NCBI RefSeq assembly: GCF_001425485.1
Contig: NZ_LMQW01000001.1
Location: forward strand, 533,016 to 597,015
DNA length: 64,000 bases
Reading direction: 5' to 3'
Source of the DNA: Aureimonas sp. Leaf427
GTDB taxonomy: Bacteria; Pseudomonadota; Alphaproteobacteria; Rhizobiales; Rhizobiaceae
Positions within the stretch are counted from its first letter, which is position 1, and each line of letters begins with the position of its first letter. Made by a program: the position numbers and the translations under genes. Below the pieces are notes generated by a model. It saw only the letters and a list, made by a program, of their open reading frames with translations. It was not told the DNA's origin and searched no databases. This document shows, one piece after another, positions 48,870 to 57,660 of this stretch.

Positions 48870-51800
48870 ATGGCAGGACGGCAGCGCATCCTTCCCGTTC
48901 GGCGGGACTACAATCGCTGGGTCGCGAACCAGACGCTGGAGGACTACGCCCTCCGCTTCACCGCCAAGAGCGCCCGCCGCTGGACCGCCCAGCGCGTCTC
49001 GCAGACCGCGATCGGCGCGATCTCCTTCCTGGCGCTGGAGGCGGTGGGCGGCGCGATCACGCTGTCCTTCGGCTTCGTCAATGCCGCGTGCGCCATCGTC
49101 GTCGTCTCCGCGATCCTGCTCCTCACCGGCATTCCGATCAGCCGCTATGCCGCCAAATACGGCGTCGACATCGATCTCCTCACGCGCGGCGCGGGCTTCG
49201 GCTATATCGGCTCCACCGTCACCTCGCTGATCTATGCGAGCTTCACCTTCATCCTCTTCGCGGTGGAGGCCTCGATCATGACGGCCGCGCTGGAGCTGGC
49301 CTTCGGCGTGCCGCTCTGGCTCGGCTACATCGTCTCCGCGCTCGCCGTGATCCCGCTCGTCACCCACGGCGTCTCCTGGATCAGCCGCTTCCAGCTCCTG
49401 ACGCAGCCGCTCTGGATCGTCCTGAACGTCCTGCCGGTCGGCTTCATCCTCTGGAAGGACGCGGGCTCGCTCGCCGCCTGGACGGCCTTTCCCGGGCTGG
49501 AAGCCGCCGGTCTCGGCCTGCCCGACGGGTTCGACCTCCTGAAGTTCGGCGCGGCCTCCGCCGTCATCCTCGCGCTCATGCCGCAGATCGGGGAGCAGGT
49601 GGACATCCTGCGCTTCCTGCCCGCGCGCAAGGGAAAGCCCGAAGCCTCCTGGCGCTTCGCCCTCTTCGCCGCCGGCCCCGGCTGGATCGTGCTCGGTGCG
49701 CCGAAACTCTTCTTCGGCTCCTTCCTGGCGGTGCTCGCGCTGCGCGCGGGCCTTTCGCCGGAACACGCGGTCGAGCCCGCCTATATGTACGACGTCGCCT
49801 TCTCCTACGTTCTGCCCTCGCCGGGCGCGGCGGCCGTGCTCACCGCCGCCTTCGTCGTGGTAAGCCAGCTGAAGATCAACGTGATGAACGCCTATGCGGG
49901 CTCGCTCGCCTGGTCGAACTTCTTCTCCCGCCTGACGCACAGCCATCCCGGCCGCGTCGTCTGGCTGGTCTTCAACGTCGCGATCGCGCTTCTCCTGATG
50001 GAGCTCGGCATCTACGGCGCGCTGGAGGTGACGTTCGGCCTCTTCGCCAATGTGGCCGTCGCCTGGCTCGGCACGCTCGTCGCCGATCTCGCCATCAACA
50101 AGCCGCTCGGCCTCTCCCCGCCCGGCATCGAATTCAAGCGCGCTCATCTCTACGACGTGAACCCGGTCGGGCTCGGCTCGATGGGGCTCGCCGCCCTCGT
50201 CTCGCTCACCGCCTTTTCCGGCGCCTTCGGCGCGGCGGCGGCCGCGCTCTCGCCCTTCCTGGCGCTGGCCGTCGCGCTCCTCGCCGCGCCCGCCATCGCC
50301 TATGCCACCGGTGGCCGCTACTACCTCGCCCGCCGCCCCCGCGCCGAATGGGCGAACCGGATCGAGATCGACTGCTCCATCTGCGAGCACGCCTTCGAGC
50401 CGGAGGACATGGCCTATTGCCCCGCCTATGCCGGGCCCATCTGCTCGCTCTGCTGCTCGCTGGATGCGCGCTGCGGCGATCTCTGCAAGCCCCATGCGCG
50501 GCTGGAGGCGCAGGTCGCCGGCGCCGCACACGCCATCCTGCCCGCGCGCGCCGCCCGGCGCATCGACAGCCGGCTCGGCCACTATCTCGGCAGCTTCGCG
50601 CTTCTCGCCGGCATCATCTCCATCGTCCTCGGCCTCATCTACTATCAGGCGATCACGGCCAGCCCGAACGACCGCGAGATCATCGCCAAGGCGCTCTGGG
50701 CGGCCTTCTTCATCCTCCTCATCGTCGCCGGCATCGGCACCTGGTTCGTGACGCTCGCACGCGAGAGCCGGCGCGTGGCGCAGGAGGAATCGGCGCGCCA
50801 GACGGTGCTCCTCCTGAAGGAGATCGAGGCGCACCGGCGCACGGACGCCGCGCTCCAGAAGGCCAAGGAGACCGCCGAAGCCGCCTCGCTGGCGAAAAGC
50901 CGCTACGTCGTCGGCATGAGCCACGAGCTGCGCACGCCGCTGAACGCGGTCCTCGGCTATGCCCAGCTTCTGGAACGCGACGAGGCGATCCCTCTTGAGC
51001 GCCGGCGCGGCGTGAAGGTCATCCGCCGCTCGGCCGAGCATCTCTCCGGCCTGATCGACGGGCTTCTCGACATTTCGCGCATCGAGACCGGCCGGCTCCA
51101 GCTGCAGCGCGGCGAGGTTCGGCTCGCCGACTTCCTCAGCCAGATCGTCGACATGTTCCGTCTCCAGGCCGAGGCGCGGGGCCTTGCCTTCACCTATGTC
51201 CGGCCGGACGTCCTGCCCGAGACCGTGCGCACCGACGAGAAGCGCCTGCGCCAGATCCTGATCAACCTCCTCTCCAACGCCGTGAAATACACCGAGACCG
51301 GCACGGTCGGGCTGGAGGTGAGCTATCGCAGCCAGATCGCGACGCTCGCCGTCACCGACACCGGACCCGGCATCGCGCCGGACGAGATCGGCCGCATCTT
51401 CGATCCGTTCGAGCGCGGCTCGGCGACGCTCGGCGCCACGTCCGGCCTCGGCCTCGGCCTCACCATCACGCGCCTTCTCGCCAATCTCATGGGCGGCGAC
51501 GTCAACGTGCGCTCGGTGCCCGGCGAGGGCAGCCGCTTCGAGGTCCGCGTCATGCTCTCCTCCGTCGCCGGCCCCGCCAAGCCGCGCCCCGGCACGGCGC
51601 TGCCGCGCGGCTACGAGGGACGGCGGCGCACGATCTTCGTCGTCGATGACGACGAGGTGCATCGCGAACTGATGCTGGAGGTCCTGCGCCCGCTCGGCTT
51701 CATCGTCCTCACCGCCGCAGACGGCCCTTCCGCGCTCGACCTCGTCTCCGGCCTTGCACCCGACCTCTTCCTCCTCGACATACAGATGCCCGGCATGAAC

Positions 51801-52259
51801 GGCTGGACGCTGGCGCGCGCCTTGCGCGAAGCCGGGCAGGACGGGGCGATCCTGATGCTGTCGGCGACGCTCGGCGAACCGCCCGTCTCCGCCGTCGGCG
51901 AGCCACCGGCCCATCCCGCCGCGCAGGGCGCGCTGTCGAAGCCCGTGGACCTTCGCGAGCTCGTCACGCGGCTCGGCGATCTCCTGGCGCTCGACTGGAC
52001 GCAGGAGCCGCAGGCCGCAGAGGAGGCCGAGCCCGCCGCCCTGTCCGGTCCCGTCGCGCCGCCCCCGCCGGCCGATCTCGCCGAGCTTCTGCGCCTCGGC
52101 CGCATCGGCTATGTCCGCGGCATCGAGGTGAAGCTCGCAGCCCTCGAGGCGGACGCGGCGCTGGCGCCCTTCGTGGAGGCCATGCGCGTCCACGTCCGGG
52201 GCTTCGATCTCAAGCGCTACGTGGCGGAGCTGGAGGCCATGGCGAATGTCCGATCCTGA
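48870..52259 (+). CDS. NCS1-type permease / hybrid histidine kinase / receiver fusion
   Basis: The gene encodes 1129 residues. Residues about 1-490 are an NCS1-like (cytosine/purine/hydantoin) permease of about twelve helices (RDYNRWVANQTLEDYALRFT, FGYIGSTVTSLIYASFTFILF, KINVMNAYAGSLAWSNFFSR). Residues 502-542 are Cys-rich (C502, C505, C517, C525, C528, C529, C535, C539, H542). Two more helices follow (about 570-625), then a HisKA domain with H685 (GMSHELRTPLNAVLGY), an HATPase (ILINLLSNAVKYTE, DTGPGIAP, GLGLGLTI) and a receiver with D970 (LLDIQMPGMNG). The likely role is sensing a transported or bound N-compound and phosphorylating the next gene's product. ATG 48870 is preferred over an upstream frame extension. 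Ligand unknown. Confidence 0.92.
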   Translation: MAGRQRILPVRRDYNRWVANQTLEDYALRFTAKSARRWTAQRVSQTAIGAISFLALEAVGGAITLSFGFVNAACAIVVVSAILLLTGIPISRYAAKYGVDIDLLTRGAGFGYIGSTVTSLIYASFTFILFAVEASIMTAALELAFGVPLWLGYIVSALAVIPLVTHGVSWISRFQLLTQPLWIVLNVLPVGFILWKDAGSLAAWTAFPGLEAAGLGLPDGFDLLKFGAASAVILALMPQIGEQVDILRFLPARKGKPEASWRFALFAAGPGWIVLGAPKLFFGSFLAVLALRAGLSPEHAVEPAYMYDVAFSYVLPSPGAAAVLTAAFVVVSQLKINVMNAYAGSLAWSNFFSRLTHSHPGRVVWLVFNVAIALLLMELGIYGALEVTFGLFANVAVAWLGTLVADLAINKPLGLSPPGIEFKRAHLYDVNPVGLGSMGLAALVSLTAFSGAFGAAAAALSPFLALAVALLAAPAIAYATGGRYYLARRPRAEWANRIEIDCSICEHAFEPEDMAYCPAYAGPICSLCCSLDARCGDLCKPHARLEAQVAGAAHAILPARAARRIDSRLGHYLGSFALLAGIISIVLGLIYYQAITASPNDREIIAKALWAAFFILLIVAGIGTWFVTLARESRRVAQEESARQTVLLLKEIEAHRRTDAALQKAKETAEAASLAKSRYVVGMSHELRTPLNAVLGYAQLLERDEAIPLERRRGVKVIRRSAEHLSGLIDGLLDISRIETGRLQLQRGEVRLADFLSQIVDMFRLQAEARGLAFTYVRPDVLPETVRTDEKRLRQILINLLSNAVKYTETGTVGLEVSYRSQIATLAVTDTGPGIAPDEIGRIFDPFERGSATLGATSGLGLGLTITRLLANLMGGDVNVRSVPGEGSRFEVRVMLSSVAGPAKPRPGTALPRGYEGRRRTIFVVDDDEVHRELMLEVLRPLGFIVLTAADGPSALDLVSGLAPDLFLLDIQMPGMNGWTLARALREAGQDGAILMLSATLGEPPVSAVGEPPAHPAAQGALSKPVDLRELVTRLGDLLALDWTQEPQAAEEAEPAALSGPVAPPPPADLAELLRLGRIGYVRGIEVKLAALEADAALAPFVEAMRVHVRGFDLKRYVAELEAMANVRS

Positions 52260-53178
52260 CCGTCCCCTTCGCATGGCGCGCGACATCGTCCTCGTGGTCG
52301 AGGACAGCGCCGATACGCTGCGCATGCTGACCGAGGCGCTGGAGGGCGCGGGCGCGACCGTGCTCGTCGCGCTCGAAGGCGCGCAGGCGCTCTCCATCGC
52401 CGCCGAGATCACGCCCGACATCGTGCTGATGGACGCGATGATGCCCGGCATGGACGGCTTCGAGACGACGCGGCGGCTGAAGGCCGATGCGGGCCTCGCC
52501 CATGTGCCCGTCATCTTCATGACAGGCCTCTCCGAGACCGAGCATGTGGTGAAGGGCCTGGAGGCCGGCGGCGTCGACTACGTGACGAAGCCCATCGTGC
52601 CCGACGAGCTTCTCGCCCGCATCCGCGTCCATCTCGCCAATGCGCGGGCCGCCCAGAGCGCCAGAGCCGCCCTCGACACGGCCGGCCGCTTCCTCCTCGC
52701 CGCCGACCGTGACGGCCATGTCCTCTGGTCGACGCCCCAGGCGATCCGCCTGCTCAACGCCGCGCTCGCCACGACCGAGGAGAGCTTCGTCCTGCCGCAA
52801 TCCCTGATCGCCTTCCTGCGGTCCGGCGCCGATGCCGGTCCCGCGCCGGCCTCCGCGACGATCGAGGGCGGCGAGGGCCGCCGCCTCGTCTTCTCCTTCC
52901 TCGGCAAGGTCGGCGAGAACGAGCACCTCTTCCGCCTGACCACCGAGGAAGAGGGCGGCGAGACGGCGAAGCTGCGGCTGAAATTCCAGCTGACGGCCCG
53001 AGAGGCCGAGGTCCTCCTCTGGATCGCCCGCGGCAAGCCCAACCGCGACATCGCCGAGATCCTGTCGCTGAGCCCCCGCACGGTGAACAAGCACCTCGAA
53101 ACGGTCTTCTCCAAGCTCGGCGTCGAGAACCGCGCCTCGGCCGCGATCCTCGCGATCCGGACGCTGGGGGAGGCGTGA
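52246..53178 (+). CDS. Response regulator with LuxR-type output domain
   Basis: The gene encodes 310 residues. The receiver domain has VLVVEDSADTLRML, the phospho-acceptor in IVLMDAMMPGMDGFE and the conserved Lys in YVTKPI. A middle region of about 80 residues (RFLLAADRDGHVLWSTPQAIRLLN) resembles a PAS-like sensor only loosely. The C-terminal LuxR helix-turn-helix reads FQLTAREAEVLLWIARGKPNRDIAEILSLSPRTVNKHLETVFSKLGVENR. It overlaps the hybrid kinase by 14 bases, so it is its probable partner. The nearest targets are urtA and the kinase operon. Confidence 0.94.
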   Translation: MSDPDRPLRMARDIVLVVEDSADTLRMLTEALEGAGATVLVALEGAQALSIAAEITPDIVLMDAMMPGMDGFETTRRLKADAGLAHVPVIFMTGLSETEHVVKGLEAGGVDYVTKPIVPDELLARIRVHLANARAAQSARAALDTAGRFLLAADRDGHVLWSTPQAIRLLNAALATTEESFVLPQSLIAFLRSGADAGPAPASATIEGGEGRRLVFSFLGKVGENEHLFRLTTEEEGGETAKLRLKFQLTAREAEVLLWIARGKPNRDIAEILSLSPRTVNKHLETVFSKLGVENRASAAILAIRTLGEA

Positions 53179-53265
53179 GGGCGGGGGAGGCGTGAGGGGG
53201 CCGTAAGCTCGCAGAAGGGGCGCGGGCTTGCTATGTTGAGGCGGAACGAAGGCTGGAGAGCCGCC

Positions 53266-53505
53266 ATGCGAATGCACATCGACAGCACAGGCAAGACGAC
53301 GTTGCCTCAGCGCATTTTGGACCATCTCGGCTTAAAGGCAGGCGACGATATCGAGTTCAAAGTCGATGCGGAGGGGCGCATCTATCTTCAGCGCGCCGAT
53401 CTCGATCCTCCTGCGGCAAGAGATGGTCTCGATCGCATTCGTGGAATCATGAAAAACGGTTTGAGCACGGACGACATCATGAAGATGACGCGTGGTGAGG
53501 AGTGA
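53266..53505 (+). CDS. vapB: AbrB-type antitoxin (VapB)
   Basis: The gene encodes 79 residues with an AbrB/SpoVT swapped-hairpin DNA-binding domain: STGKTTLPQRILDHLGLKAGDDIEFKVDAEGRIYLQR. The acidic/helical tail would neutralise the toxin. Composition is visibly less GC-rich than the flanking genes, consistent with acquisition by transfer. The toxin start overlaps its stop as GTGA. Confidence 0.9.
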   Translation: MRMHIDSTGKTTLPQRILDHLGLKAGDDIEFKVDAEGRIYLQRADLDPPAARDGLDRIRGIMKNGLSTDDIMKMTRGEE

Positions 53506-53909
53506 CGGTCCTCGTCGACACGAACGTTCTTCTCGACATCGTATCCAGCGATCCGATCTGGTTGGAATGGTCCATCACGCGCGTCCGCGAAGCGCTTGGG
53601 AGCGGCGCCGTCGTGATCGATTCGGTCATCTACGCTGAACTTTCCGTCGGACTCGACAGCGTCGAAGCTGTCGACGCGGTGCTTTCGGAAACCGGTGTCA
53701 CCATGGTCGAAACGCCTCGTTTCGCTCTCTTCCTCGCCGGCAAGACCTTCCATGAGTACAAGAAAAGAGGTGGCCCGCGAACCGGCGTCCTGCCCGACCT
53801 CTTTATTGGTGCACATGCCAGCGCGGCCCGCATCCCTCTGATCACACGGGACGCGAGGCGCTACCGTTCTTACTTTCCGGATCTAAAATTGATCACGCCC
53901 CACCAGTAG
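53502..53909 (+). CDS. vapC: PIN-domain toxin (VapC)
   Basis: The gene encodes 135 residues from GTG 53502. PIN-domain acidic residues are present: the first Asp in VLVDTNVLLDI, Glu in IYAELSVGL, Asp in VLPDLFIGAHA and Asp in LITRDARRYRSYFPDLKLI. VapC toxins are site-specific RNases acting on tRNA or rRNA. The frame is intact, unlike the ParE frame at 29584. The GTGA overlap with vapB supports the start. Confidence 0.93.
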   Translation: MTVLVDTNVLLDIVSSDPIWLEWSITRVREALGSGAVVIDSVIYAELSVGLDSVEAVDAVLSETGVTMVETPRFALFLAGKTFHEYKKRGGPRTGVLPDLFIGAHASAARIPLITRDARRYRSYFPDLKLITPHQ

Positions 53910-53916
53910 GCGTCCC

Positions 53917-54135
53917 TCAAATCCCCTGCTTGCGGTCCTCCGGCCAGGCGCATGTCCAGCTCTTCACCGTCCAGTCCTGATGGTTGCCGGCCCATTCCGC
54001 GACATAGGGGCTGGAGAGCATCATGCATTGGGCGAGCGTGCCGCGGCTCTCGTAGTAGAGATGCTCTTCCTTGCAGGTTGTGGGGCTGGCGGCCATGCAC
54101 ACCGACAGGACGAGATCGATCATCGCGCCTTCCAT
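53917..54135 (-). CDS. Small conserved hypothetical protein with four cysteines
   Basis: The gene encodes 72 residues: VLSVCMAASPTTCKEEHL, LAQCMMLSSPYVAEWAGNHQDWTVKSWTCAW. The Cys spacing and the QCM...PYVAEW...W pattern look like a small family I have seen in alphaproteobacterial genomes, but its function is not known. A GGGAGAAGG ribosome-binding site precedes ATG 54135; ATG 54123 is an alternative. It converges on vapC with 7 bases between stops. Confidence 0.65.
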   Translation of the reverse strand: MEGAMIDLVLSVCMAASPTTCKEEHLYYESRGTLAQCMMLSSPYVAEWAGNHQDWTVKSWTCAWPEDRKQGI

Positions 54136-54317
54136 ATCCTTCTCCCAAAGGTCAGGTCGTGAACGGTGCCCACCGCGCCCGCCGATCGCCCGGCGGATGT
54201 CCTTTCATGATAGCGCCGGGCCGCCGGAGCGCCCATCACAAAGCCGGGACCGCGGCGCCATGGCGCGGCCGTCAGTCCTCCACCGGAGGCGCAAGGGCCC
54301 CGGCCTTGCCCCGGCCG

Positions 54318-55109
54318 TCAGGCCGGCACGAAGACCTCGCCCATCGACGACACCGCCGTATCGCCGGCCAGACGCCGCATCGGGCGGCCGTCGAAAATGT
54401 CGGGAAAGGCCCGCGTCAGAAGCCGGAGCACAATGAAGTCCTGCGGGCCGTTGTCGAGGAAGGTCGGCCCGAGCGGCTCCGCGCCGCCGGTGAAGACCAG
54501 CGTCCCCCGCTTCATCAAGGCGCCCGCGCCCCGGCCGGCCCGGCCCTTGCAGAGAAGGCTTCCCGCGATCATCCGGCAGCCGGCATTCGGGCCGCAATCG
54601 CCGGTGATAAGGATTGTGCCCCGCCGCATCCGGTCGCCCGCCCGCGCACCGGCCGAGCCGGAGACGCGGATCGTGCCGCCCGCTAGGCCCGCCGCCTCGC
54701 CGAAGCCGGGTCCGCCGAGATCGTCGCCGGCATCGCCCGAGATCGACAACACGCCGCCGCGAAGGCCCGATCCCGCGAACGCGCCGACCGAGCCGCGAAT
54801 CTCGAGAAGGCCGTCCGCCATGCGCCGCCCGACATGGATGCCGGCATCGCCCTCGACGAGGATCGCGCCCCCGTCCAGCGCCTCGCCCAGCCGGTCGAAG
54901 CGCTCCGAGCCGCCGTCGAAGCGGATGTCCGCCGCATCGTCGCCGGTGACGGCAAAGACGTCGCCGACATGGAGCGGATGGCGCGTCGTGCCGATGGCGA
55001 GCCTCTCGATCCCGCGCGCGCCCAGCCCCGCGAGCTTGGACGGCACGAGGCCGGAGAGGTCGAGCCGCTCGGCCGGCTCGGCTTTCAGCGTGAAGGTGAG
55101 CCCGCTCAT
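54318..55109 (-). CDS. fhcC: Formyltransferase/hydrolase complex subunit C
   Basis: The gene encodes 263 residues homologous to FmdC/FwdC: glutamate-synthase-alpha-like beta-helix repeats with recurring G-rich turns (GDAGIHVGRRMADGLLEIRGSVG, GARAGDRMRRGTILITGDCGPNAGCRM). In methylotrophs FhcABCD moves the formyl group from tetrahydromethanopterin to a methanofuran analogue and hydrolyses it to formate. It overlaps fhcD as ATGA and is the last gene of the fhcBADC run. Confidence 0.94.
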   Translation of the reverse strand: MSGLTFTLKAEPAERLDLSGLVPSKLAGLGARGIERLAIGTTRHPLHVGDVFAVTGDDAADIRFDGGSERFDRLGEALDGGAILVEGDAGIHVGRRMADGLLEIRGSVGAFAGSGLRGGVLSISGDAGDDLGGPGFGEAAGLAGGTIRVSGSAGARAGDRMRRGTILITGDCGPNAGCRMIAGSLLCKGRAGRGAGALMKRGTLVFTGGAEPLGPTFLDNGPQDFIVLRLLTRAFPDIFDGRPMRRLAGDTAVSSMGEVFVPA

Positions 55110-56035
55110 GGGAGGAGATCCTTCAGGTGGAAGTGGTGCGGCCCGAGATTGCCGCCATAATTGCCGGCCCCGACCCGAAGACACCCGTCCTCCGGCCCGA
55201 GATTGATCACGGCCTTCAGCCCCGCGCGCATGGCGTCGGCGACGATGCCGGCGGTCAGCCCGTCGATCACGATCTCCAGGACCGAGCCGATCTCTTCCGT
55301 CAGCTGGCTGTTCGTCACGCCCTTCAGCGTCGGGCAATAGGCGTCGTTGGTGGAGGCCATCATGCCCTTGTACTTGCCGCCGACCTTGGAGCCCGAGCGC
55401 ACCACGCCGCCGGGAAAGGGCATGATCGCGCCGGACACGGCGTGGATCGCCTCGACGGCGGCCTCGGCCGCGCGCAGCGCGCGGGCCGCATCGCGCGCCA
55501 GGAAGAGGAGATTGCCGCCGCCGACGGCCTCCTCGGTCATGCCCGTCTTCGCCTCGCAGAGGAACTCGCCCTCCATCACCGGCATCCGCCAGTAATGTTT
55601 GCCGGCGAACTTCTTGGAGATCTGCCAGCCGTCCGCGAAGTAGCGGATGGCATTGCCGAGATCGATCTCGCGCGATCCCTCCAAGCCCCGGTAGCAGGCC
55701 GAGGAGGGGCTGGTCAGAATGCACTGGCCAAGGCGGGTCACGAGTTGCTTTTCCAGCATGTCCGGCGACATGCCGAAGATGAGGATCATCGCGCCCGGCC
55801 GCCCGTCCGGCGTCTCCTCCGGCGTCAGCAGCCGGTCGATGCCGGCCTCGCAGCCGCAGGCGATGACGGAGGTCGCAAAGCCCGTCATCGAGCGCGCGGC
55901 CTCCAGCACCCATTTCTCGTTCGCCGCCGTCACGACGATGCCCGATCCCGCCATGGGAAAGGCCTCGGCGAACGTGTCGTCGATCGCAACGCCGTTGCGC
56001 ACCATTGCCGGCGCCATCGTGCTCACCTGCGCCAT
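55106..56035 (-). CDS. fhcD: Formylmethanofuran:tetrahydromethanopterin formyltransferase
   Basis: The gene encodes 309 residues, typical for Ftr/FhcD. Family segments are VRNGVAIDDTFAEAFPM, AANEKWVLEAARSMTGFATSVIACGCEAGID, GRPGAMILIFG, LGQCILTSPSSACYRGL and the C-terminal GNYGGNLGPHHFHLKDLL. It is the formyl-transfer subunit of the Fhc complex. ATG 56035 overlaps the end of fhcA by 13 bases; a second in-frame ATG lies six codons in. Confidence 0.96.
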   Translation of the reverse strand: MAQVSTMAPAMVRNGVAIDDTFAEAFPMAGSGIVVTAANEKWVLEAARSMTGFATSVIACGCEAGIDRLLTPEETPDGRPGAMILIFGMSPDMLEKQLVTRLGQCILTSPSSACYRGLEGSREIDLGNAIRYFADGWQISKKFAGKHYWRMPVMEGEFLCEAKTGMTEEAVGGGNLLFLARDAARALRAAEAAVEAIHAVSGAIMPFPGGVVRSGSKVGGKYKGMMASTNDAYCPTLKGVTNSQLTEEIGSVLEIVIDGLTAGIVADAMRAGLKAVINLGPEDGCLRVGAGNYGGNLGPHHFHLKDLLP

Positions 56036-57660
56036 GCCACCTCCCCGAACGGATGCGCCGCGCCGACGGCCGCTTCGGACACGCCGAAGAAGCGCGAGGG
56101 CAGGCCGAAGCGGTCCTCGTAGAACCGGTCGAGCCGCTTGCTCATCGAAGCCTCCGTGCGCGTTTCCAGGGAGAGCGTGCGTCCCATCCGGCGGTTCACG
56201 ACGATGCCGTCCTCCACGACCTTCACGCCGTCCTTGAAGAGAAGCGCTGCCCGGCCGAACTGTGCCGCCTTGTCGTCCGATGCCGCATAGACCGCGACGT
56301 CGGCGACCTGACCCGGCGCGAGCCCTCCGCGGTCGGACAGGCCGAGAAGCTTGGCGGGCGCGGCGCGCGTCATGATCGCGATCTCCCGCAACGTGTATTC
56401 CCGGTCGAGTTCGGCAAGGCGCGTCGCCTTGACCACGGCTTTGGGCAGCGCATCCAACCATCGGCGGCGCACCTCGCGGTCCATCAGCAGCGCGAAGAGG
56501 TCGGGATAGGCCGTGAAAGGCGCGCCGTTCGGGTGGTCGGTGGTAAAGAAGACGCGCCAGGGGTCCTCGATCAGGAGGAACAGCTCCAGCCCGATCGCCC
56601 ATTGCAGCGCGTTGTAGAAGCTCTTCGCCTTGTAATCGATCGGCACGACGCCGCCGCCATTGCCCTCGCCGTCGACGATGACGCTCTTCTTCGGGCTCGC
56701 CGTCGCACGCCCGGCGAACTGGCGCAGCGCGTCGGAGGAAACGGTGACGGTCTGGCCGAACATGACCTGACCGATATCGACCGTCACCTCGGGCCGCGCA
56801 TTGACGATCTCGGCGAGCCGCGTGCCCTCCGAGGAGAAGCCGCGCTTGCCGCCCGCGCCATAGCCGTAGAACTGGATATGGGCGAAGTGCAGCGGGAGGC
56901 CTTCGGCCGCCTCCATCGTGGCGACGACCGAGTCCGAGCCTGTACCGGGCACGCCGAGATTGTTGCAGTGGACATGCAGCGGATGCGGCACGCCGAGGCG
57001 CGTTACCGAGGCCTGCAGGCCCTTCACGATGGCGCGCGAGGAAACGCCGTAATCGGGCACCACGTCGTCGAAGGAGAAGGTGCGCACGTTCTCCTTGAAG
57101 GCCGCCGAGCCCCCGGCATTGATCGTCTTCACGCCGAGCGCCCGCGTCGCCGAGACGACGCTCGCCACATAGTCGTCGATCGCCTGCTCGCTCTCCCCGT
57201 CGCGCAGCATGGAGAGGAGCATGTCGTCATTGCCGAGAACGACGAGCGTGCCCTTGTCGATGATGGGAATATCGGCAAGCTCGAGATGGGCGTGGAGCGC
57301 CGAGGACGGGCTCATCGCCGGCTCGACGACGGTCGTGAAGCCCATTTCGGCATAGCGAAGGCCGGTCTCCTCGGTCGTCCAGCCGACCTTGGAAAGCTTG
57401 GTGTCGGACGGCCGCGCCAGATGCGCCTTGTGGAACTCCGGCAGGAGCAGGCGCGCGGTGTTCACATGCCCGCCCGCGATGTGGGAATGGATGTCGATTG
57501 CCCCCGCCATCACGATGCGGCCGGTGCAGTCGATGACCTCCTCGGCCGTGCCCTCCGCCGACGCCTCGGCGATCCGCCCGTCCTCGATATGGAGATCGCG
57601 GATCTCGTCGATGCCCTGCACGGGATCGACGACATGGCCGCCTGTCAGTCGAATGCGCAT
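56023..57660 (-). CDS. fhcA: Formyltransferase/hydrolase complex subunit A
   Basis: The gene encodes 545 residues, FmdA-like amidohydrolase. The di-metal site is indicated by AIDIHSHIAGGHVN (HxH), HPLHVHCNNLGVPGTG and FFTTDHPNGAPFTAYP. It hydrolyses the formylated methanofuran analogue to formate. Its ATG overlaps the fhcB stop by one base. Length and motifs agree with methylotroph FhcA. Confidence 0.96.
   Translation of the reverse strand: MRIRLTGGHVVDPVQGIDEIRDLHIEDGRIAEASAEGTAEEVIDCTGRIVMAGAIDIHSHIAGGHVNTARLLLPEFHKAHLARPSDTKLSKVGWTTEETGLRYAEMGFTTVVEPAMSPSSALHAHLELADIPIIDKGTLVVLGNDDMLLSMLRDGESEQAIDDYVASVVSATRALGVKTINAGGSAAFKENVRTFSFDDVVPDYGVSSRAIVKGLQASVTRLGVPHPLHVHCNNLGVPGTGSDSVVATMEAAEGLPLHFAHIQFYGYGAGGKRGFSSEGTRLAEIVNARPEVTVDIGQVMFGQTVTVSSDALRQFAGRATASPKKSVIVDGEGNGGGVVPIDYKAKSFYNALQWAIGLELFLLIEDPWRVFFTTDHPNGAPFTAYPDLFALLMDREVRRRWLDALPKAVVKATRLAELDREYTLREIAIMTRAAPAKLLGLSDRGGLAPGQVADVAVYAASDDKAAQFGRAALLFKDGVKVVEDGIVVNRRMGRTLSLETRTEASMSKRLDRFYEDRFGLPSRFFGVSEAAVGAAHPFGEVAWRR

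Noticed and set aside
48342-52520. 1392-codon open frame antisense to the hybrid kinase
   Set aside because: Translation is Arg/Asp/Glu/Ala-rich without any domain, while the opposite strand carries intact permease and kinase motifs. Long antisense frames are expected at this GC content.
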